DNA from: Bacterioplanoides sp965200585
GTDB taxonomy: Bacteria; Pseudomonadota; Gammaproteobacteria; Pseudomonadales; Oceanobacteraceae
DNA length: 64,000 nucleotides
Assembly: GCF_965200585.1 (NCBI RefSeq)
Contig: NZ_OZ241361.1
Strand: one strand, 5' to 3'
This document shows, piece by piece, positions 39,397-49,883 of this stretch. How positions within the stretch are numbered: position 1 is the first letter of the stretch; every line of letters begins with the position of its first letter. The notes below the pieces were generated by a model, which ran no database searches, was not told the origin of the DNA, and worked only from the letters and a program-made list of their open reading frames with translations. Made by a program: the position numbers and the translations under genes.

Positions 39397-41005
39397 ACTG
39401 GTCGGTTACGCGCTGCAGGCTACGAGAGATGTCCGTCAGTGATCGGCTGGCGGCTTCTACCTGACTGACTGCGCTCATCGCTTCTTCCGAGCGCTGTTTA
39501 ATTTCAACCACGTTGTCCTTAATGCTGAACGCCGCGCGCTCTTGGCGCTCGGTTGCAGTGGCAATTTGTGAATTCATTTGATTGATCGAACCAACCTTAT
39601 CGGTAATCGCCTGTAAGCTTTCGTCTGTGCGGGCCGCCTGATCAACACTATTCTGAGCGCGCTCCTGGCTTTCGCTCATCACAGAAACGGCTGATTGCGC
39701 CGCACTCTGCAACTGCTCAATCACCGACTGGATTTCCTGGGTTGAATCCTGAGTGCGTGACGCCAGCGTGCGTACCTCATCAGCAACCACGGCAAAACCA
39801 CGCCCCTGCTCACCAGCACGAGCTGCCTCAATTGCAGCATTCAGAGCCAGCAGGTTAGTCTGCTCAGCAATGCCTTTAATCACATCCAGAATGCTACCAA
39901 CATTAGAGGTGTCTGCTTCCAGCTGTTTGATCACATCACTGGCTCGCTCCACCTCTGAAGCCAGGCCATTAATACTTTTAACCGTCTCAGACACAATCTC
40001 CCGGCCTTGCTTGGCGGCGCTGTCAGCTTCCGTTGCCGCTTGTGCAGCTGAGCTGGCATTGGCAGATACCTCTTTCACACTGCCTACCATTTCTTCCACC
40101 ACGCCAGACACAACTTCCGTGGCGTGATTCTGACTTTCAGCAATGGTGGATGTCTGGCTGGTCAGGCTGCCAAGGTCATTCGACACTCCACTTAGCGGTC
40201 GGGTGGAGTTCACCACATCACCAATATTTTGATGCAGTTTATCAATGAACTGGTTAAACCAATCAACAACTTCACCCAGCTCATCATTCGAGGTTTTCTC
40301 AATTCGCTGCGTCAGGTCGCCATCACCGGTTGCAATACCCCGCAATGAACGCACCAGATTCTTAACCGCTTTACCAATCACCGAGCTGGTGGTCCAGGCG
40401 ACAAAAGAGATCATTACAATGGCAACCAGAGTAATCGTCAGCCCTACCGACAGCACGTTTTTGGCTGCCTGATTAGAGGCATCAACCGTTTCGTTAAATG
40501 CCGTCAGGCCTTCTTCAGAATACACTTCCATCAATTCTTTGGTCTTTGATAGGCTGGCATTCATTTCATCCACTGTCGTCGGAATCAAAGAAGGGTCAAG
40601 TGAGCCATCCAGCATGCCCACCGATAGTTTTTTTGCAGACGAAAAGTAACTTTCAAAAGTCGAGCGTATTGCCTGAATCTCAGGGCTGCGCTGTTGCCAG
40701 ATACGCTCCAGCATATTCAGACTGAGATTGACCTGCTCTTTGATTTTTTCAGCATTGTTTACAAAATCCATTTCGCCCGTACTGACGGCCGTCGAAAATA
40801 GTTCCTTAATCTGTTCCAGCCGAACCAGGTTGGCTTTGGAGTCCTGCACGACAGGAAAAAAAGTCTCCTGAATCATCTGCAGTCGTTCAGAGTTTGCATT
40901 ATTGATATTGGCACTCATCATCAGGTTGATGATAAAGCCCAATATCGCGACACCCGCCAGAGCAAAGATTTTTGCTTTGATGCTTAAGGAGTTCAGAAGA
41001 CTCAT
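39386..41005 (-). CDS. Methyl-accepting chemotaxis protein
   Basis: The 539-residue receptor has membrane helix 1 at ~13-31 and a helical periplasmic four-helix-bundle sensor. Membrane helix 2 is at ~188-210, followed by HAMP (LRGIATGDGDLTQRIEKTSNDELGEV) and a long signalling coiled coil whose hairpin tip is EQTNLLALNAAIEAARAGEQGRGFAVVADEVRTLA. The ligand is unknown. It ends 10 bp inside the convergent trpD2 gene. It is the one gene that breaks the pseudomonad-like block here. Confidence 0.95.
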   Translation of the reverse strand: MSLLNSLSIKAKIFALAGVAILGFIINLMMSANINNANSERLQMIQETFFPVVQDSKANLVRLEQIKELFSTAVSTGEMDFVNNAEKIKEQVNLSLNMLERIWQQRSPEIQAIRSTFESYFSSAKKLSVGMLDGSLDPSLIPTTVDEMNASLSKTKELMEVYSEEGLTAFNETVDASNQAAKNVLSVGLTITLVAIVMISFVAWTTSSVIGKAVKNLVRSLRGIATGDGDLTQRIEKTSNDELGEVVDWFNQFIDKLHQNIGDVVNSTRPLSGVSNDLGSLTSQTSTIAESQNHATEVVSGVVEEMVGSVKEVSANASSAAQAATEADSAAKQGREIVSETVKSINGLASEVERASDVIKQLEADTSNVGSILDVIKGIAEQTNLLALNAAIEAARAGEQGRGFAVVADEVRTLASRTQDSTQEIQSVIEQLQSAAQSAVSVMSESQERAQNSVDQAARTDESLQAITDKVGSINQMNSQIATATERQERAAFSIKDNVVEIKQRSEEAMSAVSQVEAASRSLTDISRSLQRVTDQFKV

Positions 41006-41129
41006 GGTTATTCCCAGGTAATTAATGACCTATCAGGAATAAGCCTAGACTAAATACGTAGAAATGCTGCCCTTTCAGGCACTTCAGAGCAAAGTTTCAC
41101 AAGAAGTGCCACAAAAAAGGGCAATACAA

Positions 41130-42512
41130 TCACGAATCATTTTTCCAGGATAATTTGTCGTGTAAAGACACAACAGAGCCAATCACCGTTAATGTTGGCG
41201 CCTGCAAGGTATGCTCAGCGACATACGCAGGCATATCCGCAATCGTTGATATATGTACTTTCTGATCTGGCAAGGTGCCTTTCTCGATCAAAGCAATTGG
41301 AGTGCTGGCAGACATGCCATGATCCATCAATTGCTGACAAATCACCGGGATTCCGGTTAACCCCATATAAATCACCAGTGTCTGGTGTGGGTGTATCAAT
41401 TCATGCCAGGGCAAGTTGCACGTGCCATCTTTTAAATGGCCGGTCACAAAACGAACACTTTGCGCATGATCTCGGTGAGTTAACGGAATGCCGGAATACG
41501 AGGCACAACCACTGGCTGCGGTAATACCCGGCACCACCTGAAATGGCACTCCGGCTTCGGCCAGCTCTTCAATTTCTTCACCACCACGGCCAAAAATAAA
41601 CGGATCGCCGCCTTTTAAGCGCAACACCCGTTTACCTTCCTGAGCGGATTTAACCAGCAGTTGGTTAATGCCTTCCTGAGGAACCGCATGGTCACTTTTG
41701 GCTTTACCAACATAAAATTTTTCTGCATCCGGCGAGATAAACTCCAGGATTCTTGGGTTAACCAGCCGATCGTAATACACCACATCCGCACTCTGAATCA
41801 GGCGCAGCGCGCGAAACGTTAACAGGTCCGGATCACCAGGCCCGGCACCCACCAGATACGCTTCACCACGAGTTTCTTCGGAACCGGCAATCAGTGCTTC
41901 ACTTAACACCTCAGCACGCTCGGGCTGACGTGATATCACCAGCTCCGGCACATTCGAGTGTATCCAGAGGCGCCAGAACGCCGCTCGTTCCTTGGCTGGC
42001 AGCTTTTGTTTAATACGCTCGCGCAAAGACTGCATCAGCTTGCCCAGGTCGGCGTACTCCAGCGGCAAAAAGGCTTCCAGCCGCTCTTTCAGATAACGCG
42101 TCAGTGCCGGAGAACCACCACTGGTAGATACCGCCACCAGCACCGGAGAGCGATCAATCACCGCCGGAAAGATAAAGTCGTTGTCGGTTGTCTGGTCAAC
42201 CCGGCAGACTTTACGCCCTTCGCTTCGGGCCTTTGTCGCCAACGCCTGATTCAGCTCGCCGTTATCGGTCGCCAATACTACAAACCCAGCGTCGGCAAAA
42301 TCCAGCGACTCATCCGCTAACTGGGCCTGCCAATTGGCTTGTGGGCTATTAAGGATGTGTTGTTGCAGGTCGTGCGGCAGCTCAGGGGCAACCACCTGCA
42401 AAGTGCAATCTGCCTGTAGCAGCGTGCGGATTTTGCGCTGGGCGATATTGCCACCACCCACCACAACAAAGGAGGAATGATCCCCCCGGAACACGAGGGG
42501 TAAATTCATCAT
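41130..42512 (-). CDS. cysG: Siroheme synthase
   Basis: This trifunctional enzyme converts uroporphyrinogen III to siroheme for sulfite and nitrite reductases. The N-terminal dehydrogenase/ferrochelatase module has VVGGGNIAQRKIRTLL and SPVLVAVSTSGGSPALTRYL; the C-terminal SUMT module has VGAGPGDPDLLTFRALRLI, VVYYDRLVNP and RLKGGDPFIFGRGGEE. It has 460 residues, full length. The ATG at codon 2 is an alternative start. Confidence 0.96.
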   Translation of the reverse strand: MMNLPLVFRGDHSSFVVVGGGNIAQRKIRTLLQADCTLQVVAPELPHDLQQHILNSPQANWQAQLADESLDFADAGFVVLATDNGELNQALATKARSEGRKVCRVDQTTDNDFIFPAVIDRSPVLVAVSTSGGSPALTRYLKERLEAFLPLEYADLGKLMQSLRERIKQKLPAKERAAFWRLWIHSNVPELVISRQPERAEVLSEALIAGSEETRGEAYLVGAGPGDPDLLTFRALRLIQSADVVYYDRLVNPRILEFISPDAEKFYVGKAKSDHAVPQEGINQLLVKSAQEGKRVLRLKGGDPFIFGRGGEEIEELAEAGVPFQVVPGITAASGCASYSGIPLTHRDHAQSVRFVTGHLKDGTCNLPWHELIHPHQTLVIYMGLTGIPVICQQLMDHGMSASTPIALIEKGTLPDQKVHISTIADMPAYVAEHTLQAPTLTVIGSVVSLHDKLSWKNDS

Positions 42513-42598
42513 GATTGTCTATCTCTTATCAAACTCAGGCCAGTCGGCCCATTAACTTATTAATAATGATAAGAGCCGCTGGCTAATTATAAGAACAA

Positions 42599-43879
42599 TT
42601 AGTTAATTAGTTCTAAGCCACCCATATATGGGCGCAAGGCTTCCGGCACAACAATAGAACCGTCGGCTTGCTGGTAGTTTTCCAGTACCGCTACCATGGT
42701 ACGACCAACCGCCAGACCCGAACCGTTCAGAGTATGCAGCAATTCCGGCTTATTGGTTTCGGGATTGCGCCAGCGAGCACCCATGCGACGTGCCTGATAA
42801 TCTTCAAAGTTAGAGCAGGAAGAGATTTCACGGTACTTCTGCTGACCCGGCAGCCATACTTCCAGATCGTAAGTTTTGGCCGCAGAAAAGCCCAGATCGC
42901 CACCACACAAAATCACTTTGCGGTACGGCAGATTCAGCTTCTGCAGAATCGCTTCAGCATGGCCTGTCAGTTCTTCTAATGCGGCATCGGAATCCCCGGC
43001 TTTAACAAACTGAACCAGCTCAACCTTGTCAAACTGATGCTGGCGAATCATGCCGCGGGTGTCACGACCATAACTGCCCGCTTCAGAACGGAAACACGGC
43101 GTATGGGCAACTTTCTTAATCGGTAATTCCTGCGTTGAAATATTTTCACGCAGCAAGTTGGTAACCGGCACTTCAGCGGTTGGAATCAGATACAGATCTT
43201 TATCGCCCTGGGCGTTAGGAATCTTAAACAGATCTTCTTCAAATTTAGGCAACTGACCGGTACCTTCCAGCGCATCTTTATTCACCAGATACGGCGTATA
43301 GGTTTCTTCATAACCGTGTGCTTCGCTGTGGGTGTCCAGCATAAACTGAGCTAACGCGCGGTGCAGACGGGCCATCTTGCCGGACATAGCAACAAAGCGA
43401 GAACCGGCAACCGTTGCGCCAGCATCAAAGCTCAGACCCAGCGGCTCACCCAGATCAACGTGATCTTTGGCTTCAAACTCAAACTGTGTTGGTTCACCCC
43501 AAACTGCAACTTCAACGTTGTCTTCTTCATCATTACCATGTGGTACTTCATCACGCGGCACATTCGGAATACTCATCAGCAGGCTCTGCAGTGCCTGTTC
43601 AGCTTGCTTAGCCGCCGCTTCCGCTTCAGTAATATCCGCATCAATGCTGCCCATCACCTGAGCTTTGGCATCTTCAGGCGACATGCCCTGACCGATTAAT
43701 GCACCAATCTGTTTCGAGGCCTTCTTCTTCTCAGCCTGCAACGCCTGAGCCTTGGTCAGCGACGATTTACGTGCTTCGTCCAGACGCTTAAATTCGATAT
43801 CGTCAAAGGTGAATCCCTTTTTCGCCAGGCCTGCTTTTACCTGATCCAGATTGTCGCGAATAAATTTGATGTCCAGCAT
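42599..43879 (-). CDS. serS: Seryl-tRNA synthetase
   Basis: This class II synthetase has the N-terminal antiparallel coiled-coil arm (~30-105, rich in Lys/Ala/Glu). The catalytic core follows, with motif 2 (FRSEAGSYGRDTRGMIRQHQFDKVELVQF) and motif 3 (LNGSGLAVGRTMVAVLENYQ). With the ATG at 43879 (MLDIKFIRDNLD) it is 426 residues; the in-frame 15-codon extension is not family-like. Confidence 0.97.
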   Translation of the reverse strand: MLDIKFIRDNLDQVKAGLAKKGFTFDDIEFKRLDEARKSSLTKAQALQAEKKKASKQIGALIGQGMSPEDAKAQVMGSIDADITEAEAAAKQAEQALQSLLMSIPNVPRDEVPHGNDEEDNVEVAVWGEPTQFEFEAKDHVDLGEPLGLSFDAGATVAGSRFVAMSGKMARLHRALAQFMLDTHSEAHGYEETYTPYLVNKDALEGTGQLPKFEEDLFKIPNAQGDKDLYLIPTAEVPVTNLLRENISTQELPIKKVAHTPCFRSEAGSYGRDTRGMIRQHQFDKVELVQFVKAGDSDAALEELTGHAEAILQKLNLPYRKVILCGGDLGFSAAKTYDLEVWLPGQQKYREISSCSNFEDYQARRMGARWRNPETNKPELLHTLNGSGLAVGRTMVAVLENYQQADGSIVVPEALRPYMGGLELIN

Positions 43880-43916
43880 TCGTCTGCTTCTACTTTTTCC
43901 AAAAAAATAATAATTG

Positions 43917-44303
43917 TTAACCAATCGATTCTGATAACCACCGGGCCAGCCACATTCCGGACAATGTCGCCAGCAAACATCCCATCAGGCTGATTCCCAT
44001 ATAGCTTAACGCTGCCATCCAGCGTTCTTGCTGTATCAGGGTAATACTTTCTAAAGAGAAGGTGGAAAATGTTGTAAACGCGCCCAGGAAACCCACCATC
44101 GCCAGTTGCTTGTGGTGATCTCCGCCCCACTGGTGTTGTACTAACCAGATGTAGGCCACGCCAATGGCGAAGGAGCCTAGCAGGTTCACCGACAGGGTGC
44201 CATAAGGAAATGGCTTCTCCAGCCATTTAAACACGGCGGTTGCAACCAGATAGCGGGAGATAGCCCCTAACGCACCGCCAAGACCGATCCATATCAGCGC
44301 CAT
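43917..44303 (-). CDS. crcB: Fluoride efflux channel CrcB/Fluc
   Basis: This 128-residue dual-topology membrane protein with four helices shows GLGGALGAISRYL, PYGTLSVNLLGSFAIG, VGFLGAFTTFSTFSLE (the fluoride-track Phe box) and a final helix. It lies between rarA (1 bp) and serS. Confidence 0.95.
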   Translation of the reverse strand: MALIWIGLGGALGAISRYLVATAVFKWLEKPFPYGTLSVNLLGSFAIGVAYIWLVQHQWGGDHHKQLAMVGFLGAFTTFSTFSLESITLIQQERWMAALSYMGISLMGCLLATLSGMWLARWLSESIG

Positions 44304-44304
44304 A

Positions 44305-45633
44305 TCAGTGCTCCTCTTTCGGATAACGCTGCTGCGGCGATTGCTGATTCAGCTGCCGCAAATACTCCAGCTTCTGACCGATCTTACCTTCCAGCCCACG
44401 CGGTGTTGGTTCATACAGGCGTGTGTCTTTCAGCTCCGGCGGAAAATAGTTTTCACCGGCGGCAAAAGCTTCTGGTTCGTTATGGGCGTAGCGATATTCT
44501 TCACCATAACCTGACTCTTTCATCAGCTTGGTTGGCGCATTACGCAGATGCAGCGGCACCTCATAACTGGGCTGTTCCGCAATCATGGTCCGGGCATTAT
44601 TGTACGCCATATATACGGCGTTGCTTTTTGGCGCACACGCCAGATACATCACCGCCTGAGCAATCGCCAATTCGCCCTCCGGACTGCCCAGCCGGGTTTG
44701 TACATCCCAGGCATTGGTGCACAAGGCTAAAGCACGTGGATCGGCGTTGCCAATATCTTCCGAGGCCATACGCACCACACGCCGGGCGATGTAAAGCGGA
44801 TCACAACCGCCATCCAACATACGCACAAACCAGTACATGGCCGCATCCGGATCAGAACCGCGCACGGATTTGTGTAATGCGGAAATCTGATCGTAAAACG
44901 CCTCACCGCCTTTATCAAAACGACGCAGGTTATTGGCCAGCAACTGGTCAACCACATCAAGATCCAACCGCCCCTCGGCTTTAGCCAATTGCAAAGCAAA
45001 TTCAAGCAAGTTAAGGGATTTGCGCGCATCACCGTCACTGGCCTGAGCAATACGTTGAATCGCTTGCGGCTCAACGTGTGGCGCATCGTCCAGCTTAGCC
45101 AGCGCCTGCTGCAGAACCTGCTCAATCTGCTCCGGCAGCAGGCTTTTAAGGATGTACACCTGAGCCCGCGATAACAGTGCATTATTCAGCTCAAATGAAG
45201 GGTTCTCCGTGGTCGCGCCAACAAACAAGAAGGTGCCATCTTCCACATAAGGCAAAAACGCATCTTGCTGAGACTTGTTAAAGCGGTGCACTTCGTCAAT
45301 AAACAGCACGGTTTTGCGCCCGGCAGCACGGCTTTGTTGAGCGCGTACCACGGCATCACGAATATCCTTTACGCCTGACATCACCGCACTGATGGTCAAG
45401 AAGCTGGCATCAACATAATGAGCAATCAGTCGGGCCAGCGTGGTTTTCCCCACCCCCGGCGGCCCCCAGAAGATAATCGAATGTAATTCGCCATTATCGA
45501 GACTACGGCGCAACGGGGTACCCGGGCCAACCACATGCCCCTGACCGACGTATTCATCCAGGGTTTGTGGTCGCAACCGCGATGCCAGTGGCTCGTAAGC
45601 GGGCTGAGGCGAGCCAAATAAATCGTCAGACAT
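44305..45633 (-). CDS. rarA: Replication-associated recombination protein A (AAA+ ATPase)
   Basis: RarA/MgsA acts at stalled replication forks. It shows RPQTLDEYVGQGHVVG, Walker A GPPGVGKTT, Walker B TVLFIDEVHRFNK, sensor 1 FVGATTENPSF, and the C-terminal tetramerisation region (DPDAAMYWFVRMLDGGCDPLYIARRVVRMASEDIGNADPRAL). The ATG at 45633 gives 442 residues; a GTG two codons earlier is possible. Confidence 0.95.
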   Translation of the reverse strand: MSDDLFGSPQPAYEPLASRLRPQTLDEYVGQGHVVGPGTPLRRSLDNGELHSIIFWGPPGVGKTTLARLIAHYVDASFLTISAVMSGVKDIRDAVVRAQQSRAAGRKTVLFIDEVHRFNKSQQDAFLPYVEDGTFLFVGATTENPSFELNNALLSRAQVYILKSLLPEQIEQVLQQALAKLDDAPHVEPQAIQRIAQASDGDARKSLNLLEFALQLAKAEGRLDLDVVDQLLANNLRRFDKGGEAFYDQISALHKSVRGSDPDAAMYWFVRMLDGGCDPLYIARRVVRMASEDIGNADPRALALCTNAWDVQTRLGSPEGELAIAQAVMYLACAPKSNAVYMAYNNARTMIAEQPSYEVPLHLRNAPTKLMKESGYGEEYRYAHNEPEAFAAGENYFPPELKDTRLYEPTPRGLEGKIGQKLEYLRQLNQQSPQQRYPKEEH

Positions 45634-45783
45634 AACCACCTACAGATATATCGCACTGAATATTGAAAACGTTTCCGAGGAAGCCAGCACAAGGCACAAA
45701 ATAAGTGAGAACGCGCAATTTATAAGGAATAAATGAGCATTCAGAACTTATTTTTAACGCAGTAATGGCAACGCAGGTAGTTT

Positions 45784-46458
45784 TCAAAGTGAGCGACCGT
45801 CTATTACATCCACACCTTCAGGCACATCAAACACAAAGGCTTGCTCATCAACCACCTGATTCTGCTTTTGCTGAGTGAAGACAATGTCGGTGATCTGACC
45901 GGCCGCATCATAAATTTTCATGCCTTGCAGGATATGGTCGTGGTAATGAAATTCCAGCGACTGAAATAACTGGCTGGAGTCTTTTGGCATCAACTGATAA
46001 ATCACGTTTTCATCAGCAGTGGTTTTGCTGACAACAAAACTGGCATCAATTTCCTGCGTATTACCACTCAGCAGTAAGGCCGGAGTTTCCTGAACACGCT
46101 GATCCATATTACGAATCGTGACCTGCTCCAGATCCATATCGTAAACCCAGATTAACTGGCCATCCGACACCACCAGCTGAGCAAAGGGATCTTCAGTTTG
46201 CCAACGCATCTTTCCGGGCTTAGCGACGCTTAACGAGCCTTCCATTTGCTGCAGGATTTCGCCGGTTTGTGTTTTGGATGATTGAACAAAGCTGGCCTGA
46301 AAGTTTTCCATGCCCTCTAATGCCAATAAAAATGACGCCAGCGCCTTTTCATTAGTCACGCTCTTGTCATTAGCTTGGCTTGTATCGGCATAGGCCGGAA
46401 CACCAAACCAGGACAGGTTAATTAACAGAGTGAACAGCCATATCACGCGAGAGAACAT
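45784..46458 (-). CDS. lolA: Outer-membrane lipoprotein carrier protein LolA
   Basis: This periplasmic chaperone ferries lipoproteins from LolCDE to LolB. It has a signal peptide (LFTLLINLSWFGVPAYADT) and a beta-barrel-half fold: LEGMENFQASFVQSSKTQTGEILQQMEGSLSVAKPGKMRWQ, DGQLIWVYDMDLEQVTIRNMDQ and LQGMKIYDAAGQI. It has 224 residues, in the expected place between ftsK and rarA. Confidence 0.94.
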   Translation of the reverse strand: MFSRVIWLFTLLINLSWFGVPAYADTSQANDKSVTNEKALASFLLALEGMENFQASFVQSSKTQTGEILQQMEGSLSVAKPGKMRWQTEDPFAQLVVSDGQLIWVYDMDLEQVTIRNMDQRVQETPALLLSGNTQEIDASFVVSKTTADENVIYQLMPKDSSQLFQSLEFHYHDHILQGMKIYDAAGQITDIVFTQQKQNQVVDEQAFVFDVPEGVDVIDGRSL

Positions 46459-46539
46459 TGTCGGAACTTTCCTAGCAGATTGATTAAAATAAAGTTAACA
46501 GTAAATATTATTGCAGTGCAGTTTTATTGCAGCGCTACT

Positions 46540-49113
46540 CTATTGTGGTGCAGCGCGGGCAATTACTTCCCGAGCACCATTATGAGCCGGTGGCGAAACC
46601 ACACCCGAGGCTTCCATGGTTTCTACCAGACGTGCAGCGCGGTTGTAGCCGATGCGCAATTTACGCTGAACTGACGAAATAGAACATTTGCCGGATTCAG
46701 TAACAAATGCCACCGCCTGATCGTACAAGTCATCTTTTTCATCACCGCCTTCCATGCCCGGCACACCATCACCTTCGCCGCCCTGGGTGATTTCTTCGAT
46801 GTATTCCGGCTCACCACGTTGCTTCCACTCGGCAACCAAGCGGTGAACTTCATCATCATCCACAAAGGCACCATGAACCCGTTCGGGCAAAGCGCTACCA
46901 GGCGGCATAAATAACATATCACCATGACCCAGCAGCTGCTCTGCACCACCCTGATCCAGAATGGTACGAGAATCGATTTTGGACGACACCTGAAAGGCAA
47001 TCCGGGTCGGCACGTTGGCTTTAATCAAGCCAGTAATGACATCCACCGACGGGCGCTGGGTCGCCAGAATCATATGAATGCCCGCCGCCCGGGCTTTCTG
47101 GGCAATACGAGCAATCAGTTCTTCAACCTTTTTGCCCACCATCATCATCATGTCGGCAAATTCGTCGATCACAATCACGATATAAGGCAGAGGTTCCAGC
47201 GTTGGTGGCGTGGTATCGAAGGATTGGTCAATCTGCCAGGTCGGATCAACAATCGGCTGACCAGCATCCAGCGCGTCCTTAACCTTTTTGTTAAAGCCGG
47301 CAATATTACGAACGCCCATGGCCGCCATCAGCTGATAACGACGCTCCATCTCTTCCACCGACCAACGCAAGCCATTGTGCGCTTCTTTCATATCGGTGAT
47401 TACCGGAGTTAGCAGGTGTGGGATACCTTCATACACCGAAAGCTCCAGCATCTTGGGGTCAACCAGAATCAGGCGCAGCTCTTCTGGCGTGGCCTTGAAT
47501 AGTAGCGACAGCAACATGGCGTTTACGCCCACCGATTTACCCGATCCTGTGGTACCGGCCACCAGCATATGCGGCGCCTTGGCCAAATCAGTAACAATGG
47601 GGTTGCCACCAATATCATGGCCCAGGGCGATGGTCAGTGGTGATTTGCCTTTGTCGTATTCCTTCGAAGCCAGTACTTCGGAGATCGACACCATGGCACG
47701 ATTTTCATTGGGCACCTCAATGCCCATTACAGATTTACCCGGAATAACTTCCACCACACGCACCGCAACCATCGCCATGGAGCGGGCCAAATCTCGCGCT
47801 AGACCCGAGATTTTACTGGCCTTAACACCAGGAGCAGGCTGAATCTCAAACCGGGTAATCACCGGCCCCGGCGCCACGGCAGTGACTTCGACTTTTACAC
47901 CAAAGTCGGCCAGCTTCTGCACCAGCATTTGTGACATATCCTGCAATCGCTCAGGGGAGAATCCTGCGCCCTGATCGGTGCGCGGTGGGTCCAGCAAGGC
48001 AATCGACGGCAGTGGTTGATCGGCCTTAAATAAACTGCCCTGCAACTCCCGGGCTGCGCGCTCGGACACGCCATTCTCTTTTTTCTCCAGCGGCTGAATT
48101 GGGATTTCTTTATCACCTGAGGATTGCGGTTCTGGTTGCAGTGTTGGTGCTGGCGCTGCTTGAGTCTTGGCTGGCGTAGAGGCAGATGACCTTGCTTGCG
48201 CCCGTTTTGGCTTTATCTCCGGCAGCGTTTTTTCTACAAGGGGTTCTGCAATAAGAGGCGGTTCAATAAAAGGCTCTGCAACAACAGCAGGTTCGGGGAA
48301 GGTTTCTGCTTCTAAGGTGTCCGTTACCAGTGGAATATCGTCGGCGGCAGTTAGCGCATCCATATCAGAGAACAATGGTTCTATTGGCTCATCATTAGCT
48401 TCCGCACGAACAGGCTCTGATGGAGCCTCTTTTTTGGCATCTTGCTTCTGCTGATGTTGTTTTTGTTGATGTCTCTTCTGTTTAAGTCGCGTGACCAATG
48501 ACATCAGCCAACCACCGATTCGCTCAAATACCACAAGCCAGGAAAATTCCAGATATAAAACCAGCCCTAATGCCAGTCCGGCAGTCAGAATCATCACTGA
48601 GCCAATAAAACCAAACAGCGGCAGCAATAGCTCAATCTGACGGCTACCTAATGCGCCACCCGCTCCAGCTGGCAGCCAGGGCGCTTGCCAGATACTCACT
48701 TCCGCCAGCGCGCTCAGCGTCATGATAATCAGAATGATCCCTAAGCTGCGGATATACCAGGGCTCATAAGGCTCGCGTCGTGAGCGAAATAACAATGCAA
48801 TGCGGGTAATAATCAACAACGGGAAAGCAAAAGCCAGCAGACCCAGCGAGTGAAACAGGAAATCCGCCAGGTAGGCACCTACCCTCCCGGCTGCATTTTG
48901 CGAGGCATCAGCGCCAATAGCACTCCAGCCCCCCTGTTCTGGCGAATAAGAAATCAAGGCGGTCAGCAATAACAGCGAACCGACCACCATCAGAAGAAAA
49001 ACAACGTCCTGACGTTTGTTTCGACCACTCTGTTTCGGCTGAGATTCATCAGCTTCAGCCGCTAACGAAGACGATAAAACATCTGAATCCTTCAAAGACT
49101 TATCTTCGGACAA
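46540..49113 (-). CDS. ftsK: DNA translocase FtsK
   Basis: FtsK couples division to chromosome segregation and activates XerCD at dif. Four membrane helices occupy ~35-190, a short Pro/Glu/Ala-rich linker ~215-375. The RecA-like motor from ~390 contains Walker A GTTGSGKSVGVN and Walker B IVIVIDEFADMMM, and a gamma winged helix (~790-850) binds KOPS. At 857 residues it has a shorter linker than the 1329-residue E. coli protein, similar to Pseudomonas. Confidence 0.96.
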   Translation of the reverse strand: MSEDKSLKDSDVLSSSLAAEADESQPKQSGRNKRQDVVFLLMVVGSLLLLTALISYSPEQGGWSAIGADASQNAAGRVGAYLADFLFHSLGLLAFAFPLLIITRIALLFRSRREPYEPWYIRSLGIILIIMTLSALAEVSIWQAPWLPAGAGGALGSRQIELLLPLFGFIGSVMILTAGLALGLVLYLEFSWLVVFERIGGWLMSLVTRLKQKRHQQKQHQQKQDAKKEAPSEPVRAEANDEPIEPLFSDMDALTAADDIPLVTDTLEAETFPEPAVVAEPFIEPPLIAEPLVEKTLPEIKPKRAQARSSASTPAKTQAAPAPTLQPEPQSSGDKEIPIQPLEKKENGVSERAARELQGSLFKADQPLPSIALLDPPRTDQGAGFSPERLQDMSQMLVQKLADFGVKVEVTAVAPGPVITRFEIQPAPGVKASKISGLARDLARSMAMVAVRVVEVIPGKSVMGIEVPNENRAMVSISEVLASKEYDKGKSPLTIALGHDIGGNPIVTDLAKAPHMLVAGTTGSGKSVGVNAMLLSLLFKATPEELRLILVDPKMLELSVYEGIPHLLTPVITDMKEAHNGLRWSVEEMERRYQLMAAMGVRNIAGFNKKVKDALDAGQPIVDPTWQIDQSFDTTPPTLEPLPYIVIVIDEFADMMMMVGKKVEELIARIAQKARAAGIHMILATQRPSVDVITGLIKANVPTRIAFQVSSKIDSRTILDQGGAEQLLGHGDMLFMPPGSALPERVHGAFVDDDEVHRLVAEWKQRGEPEYIEEITQGGEGDGVPGMEGGDEKDDLYDQAVAFVTESGKCSISSVQRKLRIGYNRAARLVETMEASGVVSPPAHNGAREVIARAAPQ

Positions 49114-49168
49114 ATCGTGTTCCTGTTACACTAAATAAGCAAAGACGAGAGTTTACCACGGGTTTTAC

Positions 49169-49882
49169 ATGATTGACTGGCTTGATGCAGCACAACCACC
49201 TTTTTTCCCCGCCAGCCACCAGGCACTGGACGAACCTAATGGCTTACTGGCGGCCGGAGGTTGTACATCGCCTTTGTGGCTGGATCAGGCTTATCGTCAG
49301 GGCATCTTCCCCTGGAATGACCCGGAAGAAGTGCGCTTATGGTGGACACCCGCACCACGCGCTGTGATTACAGCAGAATCATTCCGAATCCCACGAACCG
49401 TAAGAAAACTGATTAATCGTGCAAAAAACTACACCGTCACCCTGAATCAGGCGTTTGAACGTGTGATTCAGGCCTGTGCTGCTCCGCGGGCCGAGGAGTC
49501 CGGCACCTGGATTGATGATGACATCATAACCAGCTATCAGCGTATGCTGCGCAGTGGCCGGGCACTAAGTATTGAGCTCTGGAATCCCGATGGCGAGCTG
49601 ATTGGCGGCTGCTATGGACTGCTTAAAGGGCGGGTGTTTTTTGGCGAGTCGATGTTCTCCCGGGAATCCAACGCGTCAAAAATTGCCTTTGGTGTAACCG
49701 CACCACTGCTGCTTGAGCATGGCATTCAGATGATTGACTGCCAGATGCACACTGAGCATTTAGCTCAATTTGGCGCTCAGGAGATCCCGCGCTCTCAATT
49801 TGAAGCGCAATTACAGCAGGCAATACAAGAGAAAACCCAACTCCAGCTGCCGTCCGCACTATTGATTTCAGCGAGCGCCTGA
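49169..49882 (+). CDS. aat: Leucyl/phenylalanyl-tRNA-protein transferase
   Basis: Aat adds Leu or Phe to proteins with N-terminal Lys or Arg, marking them for ClpS/ClpAP. Conserved segments are EPNGLLAAGGCTSPLWLDQAYRQGIFPW, LWWTPAPRAVI, ESGTWIDDDIITSYQRM and GGCYGLLKGRVFFGESMFSRESNASK. It has 237 residues. It sits with bpt, clpA and clpS, so the N-degron pathway is all local. Confidence 0.96.
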   Translation: MIDWLDAAQPPFFPASHQALDEPNGLLAAGGCTSPLWLDQAYRQGIFPWNDPEEVRLWWTPAPRAVITAESFRIPRTVRKLINRAKNYTVTLNQAFERVIQACAAPRAEESGTWIDDDIITSYQRMLRSGRALSIELWNPDGELIGGCYGLLKGRVFFGESMFSRESNASKIAFGVTAPLLLEHGIQMIDCQMHTEHLAQFGAQEIPRSQFEAQLQQAIQEKTQLQLPSALLISASA

Positions 49883-49883
49883 T